Notes: generated by a model from the letters alone, not told the origin. A stretch of DNA of 64,000 nucleotides from an uncultured Erythrobacter sp. (GCA_947501005.1 CANMTU010000002.1:62001-126000), one strand, 5' to 3'. Counted from the stretch's first letter, positions 9,531-18,288 are shown. Translations and numbers: made by a program.

Positions 9531-9648
9531 TCAAGAAGCGGAGCTCCCGTGACGGAGCGGGCGAAACCTCCAGAGTGGTATCGTAGCTAGGACGGCAAAC
9601 ACCCAGCCCGCGAGCACGTCGGTCGGCTGTTCCCCGTCAGCGCCAATG
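9531..9648 (-). pseudogene. C-terminal remnant of a PAP2-family phosphatase, cut by the IS element
   Basis: Reading leftward from the left IS end, the frame gives EQPTDVLAGWVFAVLATI and runs to a TGA at 9531. The PTDVLAGW motif is the conserved C-terminal histidine-region tail of PAP2 phosphatases, here without the catalytic His and with no upstream part. The continuation is absent on the far side of the IS, where a different gene begins, so a deletion probably accompanied or followed insertion. The stretch 9315-9530 shows nothing recognisable. Confidence 0.5.
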
Positions 9649-9671
9649 GCACAGATTTGAGGTTGTGAATT

Positions 9672-9732
9672 AAGGAGTGTTGGGGCTTCGTCGTAGTGAC
9701 GAAGGAACGAAGATGAAGCCCCAACACTCCTT
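9672..9732 (+). promoter_or_regulatory. 18-bp inverted repeat that would sequester the orfA start
   Basis: AAGGAGTGTTGGGGCTTC (9672-9689) is perfectly complementary to 9715-9732, which begins at the last base of the orfA ATG and continues into the gene. The orfA ribosome site (AAGGAACGAAG) lies in the 25-base loop. Only transcripts entering from outside the IS would contain both arms, so this resembles the start-blocking stems of other insertion sequences. Confidence 0.6.
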
Positions 9733-10099
9733 GAAAAAATCGCCTGCCAAGGCCCCTGCTGAGCGGGTGGTGAAGGACATCCGGCGGCAGACCCGGCGGC
9801 ATTTTTCGGCCGAAGACAAGATCCGCATTGTGCTCGATGGGCTGCGTGGCGAAGACAGCATTGCCGAACTATGCCGCAAGGAAGGCATTGCCCAGAGCCT
9901 GTATTACACCTGGTCGAAGGAGTTCATGGAAGCGGGCAAGCGGCGCCTGGCGGGTGACACGGCTCGTGCCGCGACCAGCGGCGAGGTGCAGGACCTGCGC
10001 CGCGAAGCCCGTGCCCTGAAGGAATGCGTGGCCGACCTGACGCTCGAAAACCGTCTGCTCAAAAAAAGCATGATCGCGGATGGGGGCGACGACGAATGA
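9713..10099 (+). CDS. IS3-family transposase OrfA (DNA-binding subunit)
   Basis: This 128-residue protein has a helix-turn-helix domain (about residues 30-75, including 'AELCRKEGIAQSLYYTWSKEF') that binds IS ends. A leucine-zipper-like helix follows (about 85-120), as in IS3-family OrfA. The ATG at 9713 follows a good AAGGAAC ribosome site. Its end overlaps the orfB ATG (ATGA), and an A7G slippery run lies 30 bases before the stop. This suggests both coupled translation and a -1 OrfAB fusion. Confidence 0.88.
   Translation: MKPQHSLKKSPAKAPAERVVKDIRRQTRRHFSAEDKIRIVLDGLRGEDSIAELCRKEGIAQSLYYTWSKEFMEAGKRRLAGDTARAATSGEVQDLRREARALKECVADLTLENRLLKKSMIADGGDDE
10061..10068 (+). other. A7G slippery site for -1 frameshifting
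   Basis: Seven A residues followed by G lie in the orfA/orfB overlap. The orfB frame is open from 10024, and the shift needed (frame 2 to frame 1) is -1, exactly what A6G/A7G sites do in IS3 elements. The product would be the OrfAB transposase. Confidence 0.65.
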
Positions 10100-11076
10100 G
10101 ATATCCCGCATCCGAGAAGCTCGAGATCATCCGGATCGTCGAGCAGTCGCATCTGCCGGCGAAGCTCACCCTCGACAAGCTGGGGATCGCACGCCGGACG
10201 TTCTACCGCTGGTACGACCGGTTCCTCGAAGGCGGACCGGAGGCGTTGGAAGATCGGCCATCGGCACCGAGCCGCGTGTGGAACCGGATCCCGCCTGACA
10301 TCCATGATCAGATCATCGAACTGGCACTGGAGCAGTCCGAGCTGAGCCCACGGGAGCTGGCGGTGCGCTTTACCGACGAAAGGCGTTACTTCGTGTCGGA
10401 AGCCACGGTTTACCGCCTTCTGAAGGCCCATGACCTGATCACCAGCCCGGCCTATGTGGTGATCAAGGCCGCCGATCAGTTCCACACCAAGACCACCCGG
10501 CCGAACGAGATGTGGCAGACCGACTTCACCTACTTCAAGATTATCGGGTGGGGCTGGATGTACCTGTCGACCGTGCTCGACGACTTCTCACGCTACATCA
10601 TCGCCTGGAAGCTGTGCACCAACATGCGCGCCGAGGACGTGACCGACACGCTGGACATGGCACTGGCCGCATCGGGCTGCGACAGCGCCACGGTGCTGCA
10701 CAAGCCAAGGCTGCTGTCGGACAATGGCCCCAGCTACATCGCCGGCGAACTGGCGGAATACATCGAGGCCCAGAAGATGAGCCATGTGCGCGGTGCCCCG
10801 CTACACCCGCAGACCCAGGGCAAGATCGAGCGCTGGCATCAGACCCTGAAAAACCGCATCCTGCTGGAAAACTACTTCCTGCCCGGCGACCTCGAGGCCC
10901 GGATCGAGGCCTTCGTCGAGCACTACAACCACCAGCGTTACCACGAGAGCCTGAACAACGTGACGCCCGCCGATGCCTACTTCGGCAGGGCACCCGCCAT
11001 CATCAAACAACGCGAAAGGATCAAACGACAGACCATCGAATATCGACGCTTGCAACACCGCAAGCTCGCCGCATAA
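10096..11076 (+). CDS. IS3-family transposase OrfB (DDE integrase core)
   Basis: This 326-residue protein begins with a helix-turn-helix segment ('KLTLDKLGIARRTFYRWYDRF') followed by an rve integrase core. The catalytic triad is visible as D in MWQTDFTY, D in LLSDNGPSYI, and E in TQGKIERWHQ. It performs strand transfer in cut-out/paste-in transposition. Intact DDE residues and full length suggest the element could still be active. The ATG overlaps the orfA stop. Confidence 0.9.
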   Translation: MRYPASEKLEIIRIVEQSHLPAKLTLDKLGIARRTFYRWYDRFLEGGPEALEDRPSAPSRVWNRIPPDIHDQIIELALEQSELSPRELAVRFTDERRYFVSEATVYRLLKAHDLITSPAYVVIKAADQFHTKTTRPNEMWQTDFTYFKIIGWGWMYLSTVLDDFSRYIIAWKLCTNMRAEDVTDTLDMALAASGCDSATVLHKPRLLSDNGPSYIAGELAEYIEAQKMSHVRGAPLHPQTQGKIERWHQTLKNRILLENYFLPGDLEARIEAFVEHYNHQRYHESLNNVTPADAYFGRAPAIIKQRERIKRQTIEYRRLQHRKLAA

Positions 11077-11167
11077 CATCAACCCCGAGACGAGGCCCGC
11101 ACTCCGCTAATTTACGCCGCGAGTTGTGCCGAATGTTCTGACGACGGACACGCAGCCCGCGACCGCC

Positions 11168-11947
11168 ATGCTACGCATCATCCTGGATGCCATCCCCCGC
11201 GTGATTGCGGCCGGCATCATCATCGCGCTCGCTTACTTCATCGGCAAGTTCGCCTCGCAGCTCCTGACCCAGTTCCTGGCGAGCACCGGCTTCGACCGGA
11301 CGATTGGCTCGTTGGGGCTGTTCCCGCAGGGCAGCGCGGTGACGTCCGATCGGACCGACCCGGCGACGGGCCGGCCGCAGACCACCGTGTCGCCGTCCGG
11401 CGCCGCGCCGTTCACGCCGTCCAAGATGGTCGGGACCGGCGTGTTCATCGCGATCGTGATCTTCGGGTTGATGGAGGCGTTCCGGCAGCTCAACTTCGCC
11501 TACGGCTCGCGCATCATGGCCGAGGTTCTGACCCTGTTTGGTCAGGTGGTGTTCGGAGCCGTCATCATCGCCGCGGCGGTCGCCATCGCCCAGCTCGTCG
11601 CGAAGGCGATCAAGTCGACCGGCGGAGCGGGCGCGGAGTTCACAGCCTCGCTCACCAAGGTTGCGATCATCGTGCTTGGTACGGCGATCGGCCTCCGCTT
11701 CATGGGGCTTGCGGACGATATCATTAATCTCGCCTTTGGGCTGATCCTGGGTGCCATCGCCGTCGCGGTCGCCATCGCGTTCGGGCTTGGCGGTCGTGAG
11801 CCGGCGAGCCGTGTCGTGCAGCGGCTGCTCGGCAAGGCCGAGGAGGAGGCGAACAAGCCGACGCCGCCTCAGCCGCAGCAGCCGAACTTCACCCCGCCAG
11901 CATCGTCGACGAGCACCACGACGCAGAGCAGGGATCCCCAGCTATGA
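11168..11947 (+). CDS. Multi-TM protein with conserved TM-helix repeats (MscS-associated type), 5' end abutting the IS
   Basis: The protein from ATG 11168 is 259 residues with about five membrane segments and Gly-rich helices (TM_helix repeat type found with small mechanosensitive channels). A Pro/Gln/Ser-rich tail follows. The frame is open back to a GTG at 11126, inside the right IS end, so the original start may have been displaced. Typical relatives begin with a membrane segment much as seen here, so loss, if any, is small. Its stop overlaps the next gene (ATGA). The function is probably membrane stress or channel-related, by family only. Confidence 0.7.
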   Translation: MLRIILDAIPRVIAAGIIIALAYFIGKFASQLLTQFLASTGFDRTIGSLGLFPQGSAVTSDRTDPATGRPQTTVSPSGAAPFTPSKMVGTGVFIAIVIFGLMEAFRQLNFAYGSRIMAEVLTLFGQVVFGAVIIAAAVAIAQLVAKAIKSTGGAGAEFTASLTKVAIIVLGTAIGLRFMGLADDIINLAFGLILGAIAVAVAIAFGLGGREPASRVVQRLLGKAEEEANKPTPPQPQQPNFTPPASSTSTTTQSRDPQL

Positions 11948-12303
11948 GCCGGGCTTCTATCGTCGCCGGCGTCGCGGCCTTGGCGCTGTTGGCGGGTTGC
12001 GACGGTGCCCGTGAGGACGCGGGCGAGCAGGCCGATGCCAACGCCGGAGTTGTGTCGAGTGAGGACACGATCGAAAGCGGCCCGGCCGAGACCACAGGCG
12101 AAGCGCAGGACCGCGCAGCAGATAGCGCGAACGACGCGGCCGAGGCCAGAGCCGACGCTGCTGAGGATGAGGCCGATGCCATGCGCGCGACCGCCGACCA
12201 GAAGGCGGACGCTTTGGAGGATCAGGCCAAGCGCGTGCGCGCCCAAGCCGAAGCCAAGGCCGACGCCGCGGACGCGCGCGCCGACGCCGCACGAAATCGG
12301 TAG
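11944..12303 (+). CDS. Ala/Asp-rich coiled-coil lipoprotein
   Basis: This 119-residue protein has a lipoprotein signal with lipobox LLAGC (Cys at about residue 19). A long run of Ala, Asp, Glu and Arg heptad-like repeats (about 50-119) predicts a continuous helix or coiled coil, somewhat like Lpp or stress lipoproteins. It overlaps the preceding membrane protein by ATGA, so the pair is one operon. No enzymatic motif is seen. A terminator hairpin follows at 12327. Confidence 0.7.
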   Translation: MSRASIVAGVAALALLAGCDGAREDAGEQADANAGVVSSEDTIESGPAETTGEAQDRAADSANDAAEARADAAEDEADAMRATADQKADALEDQAKRVRAQAEAKADAADARADAARNR

Positions 12304-12326
12304 GCCCGAGTCGTTATCCGAGCAGC

Positions 12327-12356
12327 AAGGCCTGCCGCAGCGATGCGACAGGCCTT
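12327..12356 (+). terminator. Hairpin terminator between convergent genes
   Basis: AAGGCCTG (12327-12334) pairs with CAGGCCTT (12349-12356), with a 14-base loop and T-rich sequence after it. It lies after the lipoprotein gene and just past the end of the minus-strand gene at 12363, so it may serve both directions. Confidence 0.6.
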
Positions 12357-12362
12357 TGCCGT

Positions 12363-12506
12363 TTATGTCTGCGTTTTGGTGGGCGTGGCGCTGGGTGCAT
12401 CGCCGGGATCGCCCGGCTCTACGATTGGGGGTGGAGGGTTGTCCAAGCCTGAAAACTCCTCAGGCTGATCATCGGTATCGTATGGGTCAGGCGGGGTGGT
12501 GGCCAT
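12363..12506 (-). CDS. Short acidic Pro-rich protein, unknown
   Basis: A 47-codon gene starts at 12506 with a clear AGGAGAAACTTGA ribosome site right before ATG. The product is rich in Pro, Asp, Glu and Thr (MATTPPDPYDTDDQPEE...), with no hydrophobic segment, so it is probably disordered. It ends near the terminator at 12327-12356. I recognise no family; the strong start is the main support. Confidence 0.45.
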   Translation of the reverse strand: MATTPPDPYDTDDQPEEFSGLDNPPPPIVEPGDPGDAPSATPTKTQT

Positions 12507-12674
12507 TCAAGTTTCTCCTAAGAAAGCCAATAAAACCATTGAGACTGTTTGGAGGGTAGGTGATCGAAAGAGGTGCGTCCGCCCCTGGCAAGCATCCTTC
12601 AAAAAGGCACCTGAGTTCCGGATGTGTCGCACTAGGCATTATGCTCGGAACGATGAGCGAGGCCTGAGGACGCA

Positions 12675-13286
12675 TCAGCACCCGCAATGCCGGCTGCGGA
12701 GAAGGCTGTTGACGGCGACCTCGGCTGCGAAACCAATCGTCGCCCCCGCGCCGATATCACTGGGATAGTGGGCGCAGCGCGGAATCTGAATTGCCGCGAT
12801 CGCCGCCGCGGCTATATCGGCCGCTCGGGTGTATTCGGGATATTCGCGACCGAACGCTCGCGCGACCGCCACCGCGCCGGCGGTGTGGCCGGATGGAAAG
12901 CTAGTGTGCTTCCCCTCGTCGCTGTCGCCCGCCTTCATTTCGTAACGGCCTTCCTCGGCCAAAACAGAAGGCCGCGTGCGATCCACCACCTTCTTGACCA
13001 TGATTTTTACGCCGGTCGCGAGCAGGTGCGACGCCAGCATACGCGAACCGGCGCGCGCTAGGCGGCGGTTGCCCATCACCAAGCCACCGGCCAACGTCAG
13101 CGCCGAGATCGCGATCATGGGCGGCTGGTCACCGACCTCGCTCAGGGTCCCCAGGGTTTTCACCACCGGGTGGTCGCGCCAGGGAATGACCGCCTGCGCG
13201 ACCGCTACGTCCGCTTTCTCGATCGCGTTCGCGTCGGCTGCGGGGTCGGGTGCGGGCGCGGGCGAGTTGCGCGGGGTCCGATTCAT
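12675..13286 (-). CDS. PAP2-family phosphatase (phosphatidate or undecaprenyl-diphosphate type)
   Basis: This 203-residue membrane protein shows the three PAP2 motifs in order: K.VVDRTRP, PSGHTAGAV (catalytic His), and R..HYPSD (nucleophile-partner His and Asp). The R-to-H spacing in motif 3 is shorter than in the classic form. It should hydrolyse a lipid (pyro)phosphate at the inner membrane. It is an intact relative of the PAP2 remnant at 9531-9648, and a family duplication may have aided rearrangement here. Confidence 0.85.
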   Translation of the reverse strand: MNRTPRNSPAPAPDPAADANAIEKADVAVAQAVIPWRDHPVVKTLGTLSEVGDQPPMIAISALTLAGGLVMGNRRLARAGSRMLASHLLATGVKIMVKKVVDRTRPSVLAEEGRYEMKAGDSDEGKHTSFPSGHTAGAVAVARAFGREYPEYTRAADIAAAAIAAIQIPRCAHYPSDIGAGATIGFAAEVAVNSLLRSRHCGC

Positions 13287-13348
13287 TGAAGCTCCATGTC
13301 GGCGCGTTATCGGCGTGAGTTAGGCTTCCCGCCCTTGTAGGGAGCCGG

Positions 13349-13645
13349 TCACGTCAGACGAATGTGGCTCGCCTTGAATTCCTCGAAAATGTCGCGGGCC
13401 GCATGCGCATCCGTTTCATCGCGATCGAGCGACACCGCGATGCGACCGTTCAGGGCCGCGTCGTCCCCTGACGGCTCGGTCGGCTCGCCGCGCTTCGCGT
13501 CGGCACCAGCAACGTCGATGCCGGCGCTGTTCTCAGCCGAAAGCGGCTTGATCTCGATCGCGGCGCGATCGACGCCCTGCTGCTGAACCAGGCGCTCGAC
13601 CGCCATTTCCGCCTCCCGGCGAGTATCGAAGATGCCGGAAAGCAT
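13349..13645 (-). CDS. Small stress-protein-like (YflT/general-stress type) protein
   Basis: The likely start is the ATG at 13645 (MLSGIFDTRREAEMAVERL), preceded by GGAGG; the frame is open further upstream without support. The 98-residue product opens with the 'FDTRREAE.AVE.L...GV....I' pattern of general stress protein 17M/YflT-like domains, which often bind nothing known. A variable, acidic middle and a conserved C-terminal 'ARDIFEEFKA' follow. It is divergent from the sensor kinase gene. Function unknown. Confidence 0.6.
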   Translation of the reverse strand: MLSGIFDTRREAEMAVERLVQQQGVDRAAIEIKPLSAENSAGIDVAGADAKRGEPTEPSGDDAALNGRIAVSLDRDETDAHAARDIFEEFKASHIRLT

Positions 13646-13802
13646 TGGCAAGGCACTGTCCTCCAAAGAAATCTGATTGTAAGCAACGAACGAGCCTTGG
13701 CGACAGTCGTTCCGACCGTTGGCGGCTTTGCCGCGCCCACCTGCAAGCGGATCAATGAGACGTTGATTGCGCGGCGTAAGCGTAAGAAGGTAAGACCCGT
13801 CG

Positions 13803-15791
13803 ATGGAGGGCGAAACGCCACACCAGCAGTCCGCCAAAGAGCACCACGATCCCGCGGACGTAGACGCCGATCGGCATATCGCTCAGCAGGCGCTCGTCGC
13901 CGAGTTTGGCCGCTTTGCGCTCAGGGCTCATGTTCTCGATCCGGTGTTGACCGAAGCGTGCCGTGTCGCAGCCAAGGGGCTTGGGACCACGCTCGCAAAG
14001 GTGCTTGAGAGATTACCGGCCGAGAATTCCTTCCTGTTGCGTGCCGGCGTAGGCTGGAAGCCCGGACTGGTCGGCCGCGCACGCGTCGGCGCAGACCTTG
14101 AGAGCCCGGCCGGCTTCGCATTCAAGACTGGCGAGCCCGTCATCTCCAACCACCTGTCTGACGAGAAGCGTTTCCGGACGCCTAAGCTGATGGCCGTCCA
14201 CGGCGTGAAGCGGGCGGTCAACGTAATCATCCAGGGCGATGGCGATCCTTATGGCGTTCTGGAAGCCGACAGCCGTGATCCCGGCGCTTTCAGCCCCCAC
14301 GACGTCAACTTCCTTCAGGCGCTCGCCAACACGTTGGGCGTTGCGATCGATCGGCAGGACTCGCGGGCGGAGGTCGAGCGGCTGCATGATGAGCTTGCCA
14401 CACGTGAAGCGCAACTGCGGCGTACGGTGGAGATGAACCCTCAGATGCCTTGGGCCGCCGACGCCGACTGCCGAATCGTCGACTTCAGCGACCGGTGGCT
14501 GACGCTTACCGGGATGACCCGGGACGAGGCTTTAGGCCAAGGCGGGGTGCAGGCGCCGCACCCCGACGACCGCCCCACGATGGCGGCGGCGTGGACGCGC
14601 TCGCTCGCGACCGGCGAGCCGTACGAGGTCGAGCATCGCATCCGTATCGCTGACGGTAGCTACCGCTGGATGCGCACCCACGCCAATCCTTGGCGCGACG
14701 AGGGGGGCCAGATCGCAATGTGGTATGGCGCGACCGAGGACATCCACGATCGCAAACTTGCCGATCAGCGCCTGACGCAGAGCGAGGAGCGGCTTGCCAT
14801 CGCGGTCGATGCGGCCGCGCTCGGCATCTACGATTTCGATGTGGCGAGCGGCGGACTTTACTGGGATGCCCGCGTGCGGGAGATGTGGGGAATCGGCGAG
14901 AACGAGTTGATCACCTATGATCTGTTCACCGCAACGATTCATCCGGACGATCACGCCGTCACACAGGCCGCGGTCGAGCGCGCGCTCGATCCGGAAGGCG
15001 GCGGCCGCTACGTTGCGCAATACCGGATCATCCGCCGTGCGGATGGCGAGGTCCGATGGATCGCTGCCACTGGACGGGCGGCCTTCGAGAACGGCCGGGC
15101 GGTCCGCTTGGTAGGTGCCGTGCAGGACGTAACCGAGCGCGTCGCGGCCGAGGAGCGCCTGCGCCGCGCGCTCGCCGACAAGGACCTGCTCACCCGCGAA
15201 ATCGACCACCGCGTCAAAAACAGCCTGACGATGGTGGGCAGTCTGCTGAACATGCAGGAACGAGCAGTGGACTCGGTTGAGGCCAAGACCGCGCTGGCGG
15301 AATCGTCAGCCCGCCTGATGACGATCGCGCGCATCCATGAGCAACTCTATCGCTCCGCCGATCTCGGCACGGTCGAATTTGGAAGCTACCTTGAGCGTCT
15401 GACCGGAGATGTTGCGAACTCGCTCGGGCGCGGAGACGCGGACATCCGGCTTGACGCCGAGGCCGCCGAGCTTCCGGTCGACCAAGCGGTGCCGCTCGGC
15501 CTGATTGCCACAGAACTCGTCACGAATGCGCTCAAATACGCCAAGCGGGAGGCCGGGCACTCGACCGTGACGATCACATTCTCCACGAACCGCGATAGGG
15601 GCGGCTTGTCCCTCACCGTTTCGGATGACGGTCCTGGGTTGCCCGACGGGTTCGACCCAAGCCGAAGCTCCGGACTTGGGATGCGGCTCGTGCGCTCACT
15701 GGCCCGTCAACTCGGGGGCAAATTGGAGGCAACGAACGTGCACGGTGGAGCGCGGTTCGTCGTGCACGTATCGGCTGCGGCTTCTCAATAA
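13803..15791 (+). CDS. GAF-PAS-PAS sensor histidine kinase of the HisKA_2/HWE type
   Basis: This protein of up to 662 residues contains a GAF domain (about 30-180), two PAS domains with PAC ends (about 205-325 and 335-450), a HisKA_2 dimerisation region with phospho-acceptor His469 in EIDHRVKNSL, and an ATPase domain with N box ELVTNALKYA and G boxes SDDGPGLP and GLGMRLV. No membrane segment is seen, so it senses a cytoplasmic cue. Alphaproteobacterial kinases of this kind often feed general stress response. The lone receiver gene 240 bases downstream is the obvious partner. The true start may be slightly further in; no strong ribosome site decides it. Confidence 0.88.
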   Translation: MEGETPHQQSAKEHHDPADVDADRHIAQQALVAEFGRFALRAHVLDPVLTEACRVAAKGLGTTLAKVLERLPAENSFLLRAGVGWKPGLVGRARVGADLESPAGFAFKTGEPVISNHLSDEKRFRTPKLMAVHGVKRAVNVIIQGDGDPYGVLEADSRDPGAFSPHDVNFLQALANTLGVAIDRQDSRAEVERLHDELATREAQLRRTVEMNPQMPWAADADCRIVDFSDRWLTLTGMTRDEALGQGGVQAPHPDDRPTMAAAWTRSLATGEPYEVEHRIRIADGSYRWMRTHANPWRDEGGQIAMWYGATEDIHDRKLADQRLTQSEERLAIAVDAAALGIYDFDVASGGLYWDARVREMWGIGENELITYDLFTATIHPDDHAVTQAAVERALDPEGGGRYVAQYRIIRRADGEVRWIAATGRAAFENGRAVRLVGAVQDVTERVAAEERLRRALADKDLLTREIDHRVKNSLTMVGSLLNMQERAVDSVEAKTALAESSARLMTIARIHEQLYRSADLGTVEFGSYLERLTGDVANSLGRGDADIRLDAEAAELPVDQAVPLGLIATELVTNALKYAKREAGHSTVTITFSTNRDRGGLSLTVSDDGPGLPDGFDPSRSSGLGMRLVRSLARQLGGKLEATNVHGGARFVVHVSAAASQ

Positions 15792-16031
15792 ACCTGTGTT
15801 GAGGGCCGCAACTGATTCCCTAGGCATCTAACGGGTAGAGCGGTGCATGGTTTCCGCAACCGGCTCCGAACCCGAGTGGTCATCCAGCAAACATGACAAA
15901 GGCTGGGCTCGTTGCCCGCGTTGCAGAAGGCCGAGGCTGAGCATTTTCCAGAAGCACGAAATAAAATCAGGTCTTCCAGGCACAAATATCTGAGTTTCGG
16001 GGTTTATACCGACCTAAGCGGCGGATCGACC

Positions 16032-16382
16032 ATGTGCCATGTTTTAGTGATCGAGGACGAGTGGATCATCGCGGAGCACGTCGCCGAGATCGCGAGGGAA
16101 GCCGGGGCGACCTCGATAGACATGGCGGAAACTGAGCAGGACGCGATAGAGATCGCCAGGCTGCGCCCGCCGGCGGTGATCCTATCCGACGTGAATCTGG
16201 CGCAAGGCACCGGCCCCGGAGCCGTGGCGGTCATCAGGGCGGAAATGGGTCCGCTGCCGGTGATCTTCATCACCGGCACCCCGGATGATTGCTCTTACTG
16301 CGACTACGCTGCGGCGGTGCTTTCCAAGCCCCTCGCGCCGCAAGAGATCACCGCGACATTCCAACGGATTGCACCGCTTTAA
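16032..16382 (+). CDS. Single-domain response regulator
   Basis: This 116-residue protein is a bare receiver domain. It has acidic residues EDE (8-10), phospho-acceptor Asp53 in ILSDVNL, the switch Thr in FITGTP, and Lys in LSKPLAP. It has no output domain, so it acts as a phosphate relay, sink, or by protein binding. It follows the HisKA_2 kinase and is probably its target. The ATG at 16032 is preceded by a GCGGCGGA site. Confidence 0.85.
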   Translation: MCHVLVIEDEWIIAEHVAEIAREAGATSIDMAETEQDAIEIARLRPPAVILSDVNLAQGTGPGAVAVIRAEMGPLPVIFITGTPDDCSYCDYAAAVLSKPLAPQEITATFQRIAPL

Positions 16383-16428
16383 GGCTCAAACCAGCGCGGA
16401 ACTGCTGGCTTAAGGTGCCCTTTACCCT

Positions 16429-17847
16429 TTGACGAAGCTGGCTACGCATCGGAGATTGACGTTGTTACAATTGCTGTCCGAAGCCGCCACATTGGCCGAA
16501 CAAGCTCCTAAGATCGAAGCATATTATTTCGAGATTCTGTTTGGTCTGGGCGCGATGATACTTCTGGTCGCTTGGATGCCGATCGTGATCAAGAAGCTGC
16601 CCTTGTCGCTTCCGATCGTCTGCGTCGCGATCGGCTTTGTCCTGTTCTCTTTCGAGCCGTTCTCGACCTGGGCTCCGCACCCCGACAAGACGCCGACGCT
16701 GGTGGAGCGGGCTGCGGAACTCATCGTGATCGTGTCCTTGATGGGCGGGGGGCTGAAAATCGAGCGGGCCGTCGCATGGAGGAGCTGGAACGTCACTTGG
16801 CGGCTGCTCGGTATCGCAATGCCGCTTACGATCCTTCTGGTCATGTTGCTCGGCAACCAGCTCCTAGGTTTGGGACTTGCGACCGCCCTCCTGTTCGCGG
16901 GCTCGCTCGCTCCCACCGACCCGGTTCTCGCAGGCGACGTGCAGATCGAGCATGACGAGAACGAGGAGGAGGCGGAAGCCAAGTTCGCCCTGACCAGCGA
17001 GGCCGGCCTGAACGACGCGCTCGCATTCCCATTCATCCATCTCGCGATCGCCATTGCCGCTGCGGGCAGCCTCACCGGCTCCGTCTTTGCGGACTGGGTG
17101 CTCAGCGACGTGCTTTGGAAGCTATCGGCGGGTCTGGTCGTCGGCGCGGCACTTGGTTGGCTGGTCGGGATCATTATCTACCGCCTGCCGTCCGGAACCC
17201 GCCTGTCGAAGACGGGAGACGGCTTCATCGCGCTGGGCGCGACGCTGGTCGTATACACCGCGGCCGAGTTCGCGCACGGCTACGGCTTCCTGGCCGTGTT
17301 CGTGGCCGGCCTGATGATCCGCCGCGCCGCGCAGGGACACGACTTTAACAAGCGGCTGCACGATTTCGCCGATGAATCGGAGCGGCTCCTGATGATGCTT
17401 CTCCTGCTGCTGTTCGGCGGCATGATCGCGGCCGGGCTGCTGGAGGGCGTAGGCTGGGAGGAGATCACGTTCGCCGCGGTCATGCTGCTGGTCATCCGCC
17501 CGCTCGCGGGCTGGATCAGCCTGATCGGCGTTCAACGTCCGAAGCTGGAGCTCGCGATCATCTCTTTCTTCGGAATCCGCGGCTTGGGCTCGGTCTATTA
17601 CCTCAGCTACGGCTTCAATCACGCGACATTCGATTACGAGTACAGCCTGTGGGGTACGCTCGGCCTGATCATCGCGGCTTCGATCTTCATGCACGGAGTG
17701 CTGGTGACGCCGGCGCTGAACAGGCTTCACCGACATTACAAGAAGCTGAGGATCGTCGACGAAGGGGGGCAGTCAGACGCGGACGACGATTCCGCCGTCG
17801 TGCCCACGAGATCGCCGCTCCAGGCTCGTCAGGGGACGACCGCATAA
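16429..17847 (+). CDS. CPA1-family Na+(K+)/H+ antiporter
   Basis: This ~472-residue protein has about 12 membrane segments. It shows the CPA1 signatures 'SLAPTDPVLAGDVQ' (TDP unwound helix) and 'EAGLNDALAFPF' (ND ion-binding pair). The C-terminal tail is hydrophilic. It exchanges Na+ or K+ for protons across the inner membrane. No ATG is available near the start: I give TTG 16429 (after AAGGTG), but TTG 16459 after CGGAG is equally possible. The stress kinase and receiver upstream hint at shared regulation. Confidence 0.85.
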   Translation: MTKLATHRRLTLLQLLSEAATLAEQAPKIEAYYFEILFGLGAMILLVAWMPIVIKKLPLSLPIVCVAIGFVLFSFEPFSTWAPHPDKTPTLVERAAELIVIVSLMGGGLKIERAVAWRSWNVTWRLLGIAMPLTILLVMLLGNQLLGLGLATALLFAGSLAPTDPVLAGDVQIEHDENEEEAEAKFALTSEAGLNDALAFPFIHLAIAIAAAGSLTGSVFADWVLSDVLWKLSAGLVVGAALGWLVGIIIYRLPSGTRLSKTGDGFIALGATLVVYTAAEFAHGYGFLAVFVAGLMIRRAAQGHDFNKRLHDFADESERLLMMLLLLLFGGMIAAGLLEGVGWEEITFAAVMLLVIRPLAGWISLIGVQRPKLELAIISFFGIRGLGSVYYLSYGFNHATFDYEYSLWGTLGLIIAASIFMHGVLVTPALNRLHRHYKKLRIVDEGGQSDADDDSAVVPTRSPLQARQGTTA

Positions 17848-18015
17848 TACAGAAATGGCTTTTATCCCCAGAGAAACAGAAGTGATCCTGATCCAGGTTG
17901 TGGACGCCGAGCCGGATCGACATGAGGGAGAGTCGGAATTGTAAACGTGACCCTGCGAGGAACTCTCCGGCAGTCGTAGGGGGGGGCGTGAGCCCCACCA
18001 GCACGGAGTGGATGA

Positions 18016-18288
18016 ATGCCTCGCTACCTCTTTCATTGCGCCAGTAAGGCGCGCGAGCCCGACGATCAGGGTGCAGAGCTGCCCGACGATCATGCCGCCC
18101 GGCAATTGGCGGTCAGATTCGCGGGTGAAGTGATACGGGACAATCCCAAAGAGCTTTGGGATCATGGCAATTGGCGGGTCGAAGTGACTGATCCCGACGA
18201 CGTAGTTCTGTTCACCGTGACGACCACAATCGATGCGCCGAAGCCGAGGGATCGCATGCCGGTCAAGAAGTCGCCGAAGTTGCAGTAG
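18016..18288 (+). CDS. DUF6894-family small protein
   Basis: This 90-residue protein begins MPRYLFHC, has the 'D..GAELPDDHAAR..A....GE' helix, and ends its core with a 'WRVEVTD..D.VLFTV' strand. That is the layout of DUF6894 proteins common in alphaproteobacteria. No enzyme motif or membrane segment is seen. A second family member follows 61 bases downstream, so they form a pair. The stretch 17848-18015 shows no gene. Function unknown. Confidence 0.75.
   Translation: MPRYLFHCASKAREPDDQGAELPDDHAARQLAVRFAGEVIRDNPKELWDHGNWRVEVTDPDDVVLFTVTTTIDAPKPRDRMPVKKSPKLQ

Larger units (their letters stand above)
9649..11131 (+). mobile_element. IS3-family insertion sequence, about 1.48 kb
   Basis: The element carries overlapping orfA and orfB of the IS3 type. 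Its ends are imperfect inverted repeats: the left starts GGCACAGATTTGAGG and the reverse complement of the right starts CGGCACAACTCGCGG. Both continue to a shared AATTA and GGAGTG. The 4-bp sequence AATG flanks both sides (9645-9648 and 11132-11135), as expected for a 3-4 bp IS3 target duplication. Exact ends could differ by a base. The left flank holds a PAP2 remnant and the right flank the start of a TM-helix gene. Confidence 0.8.

Noticed and set aside
9331..9534. 67-codon minus-strand frame left of the IS
   Set aside because: No ribosome site or family; the PAP2 remnant frame explains the adjacent bases better.
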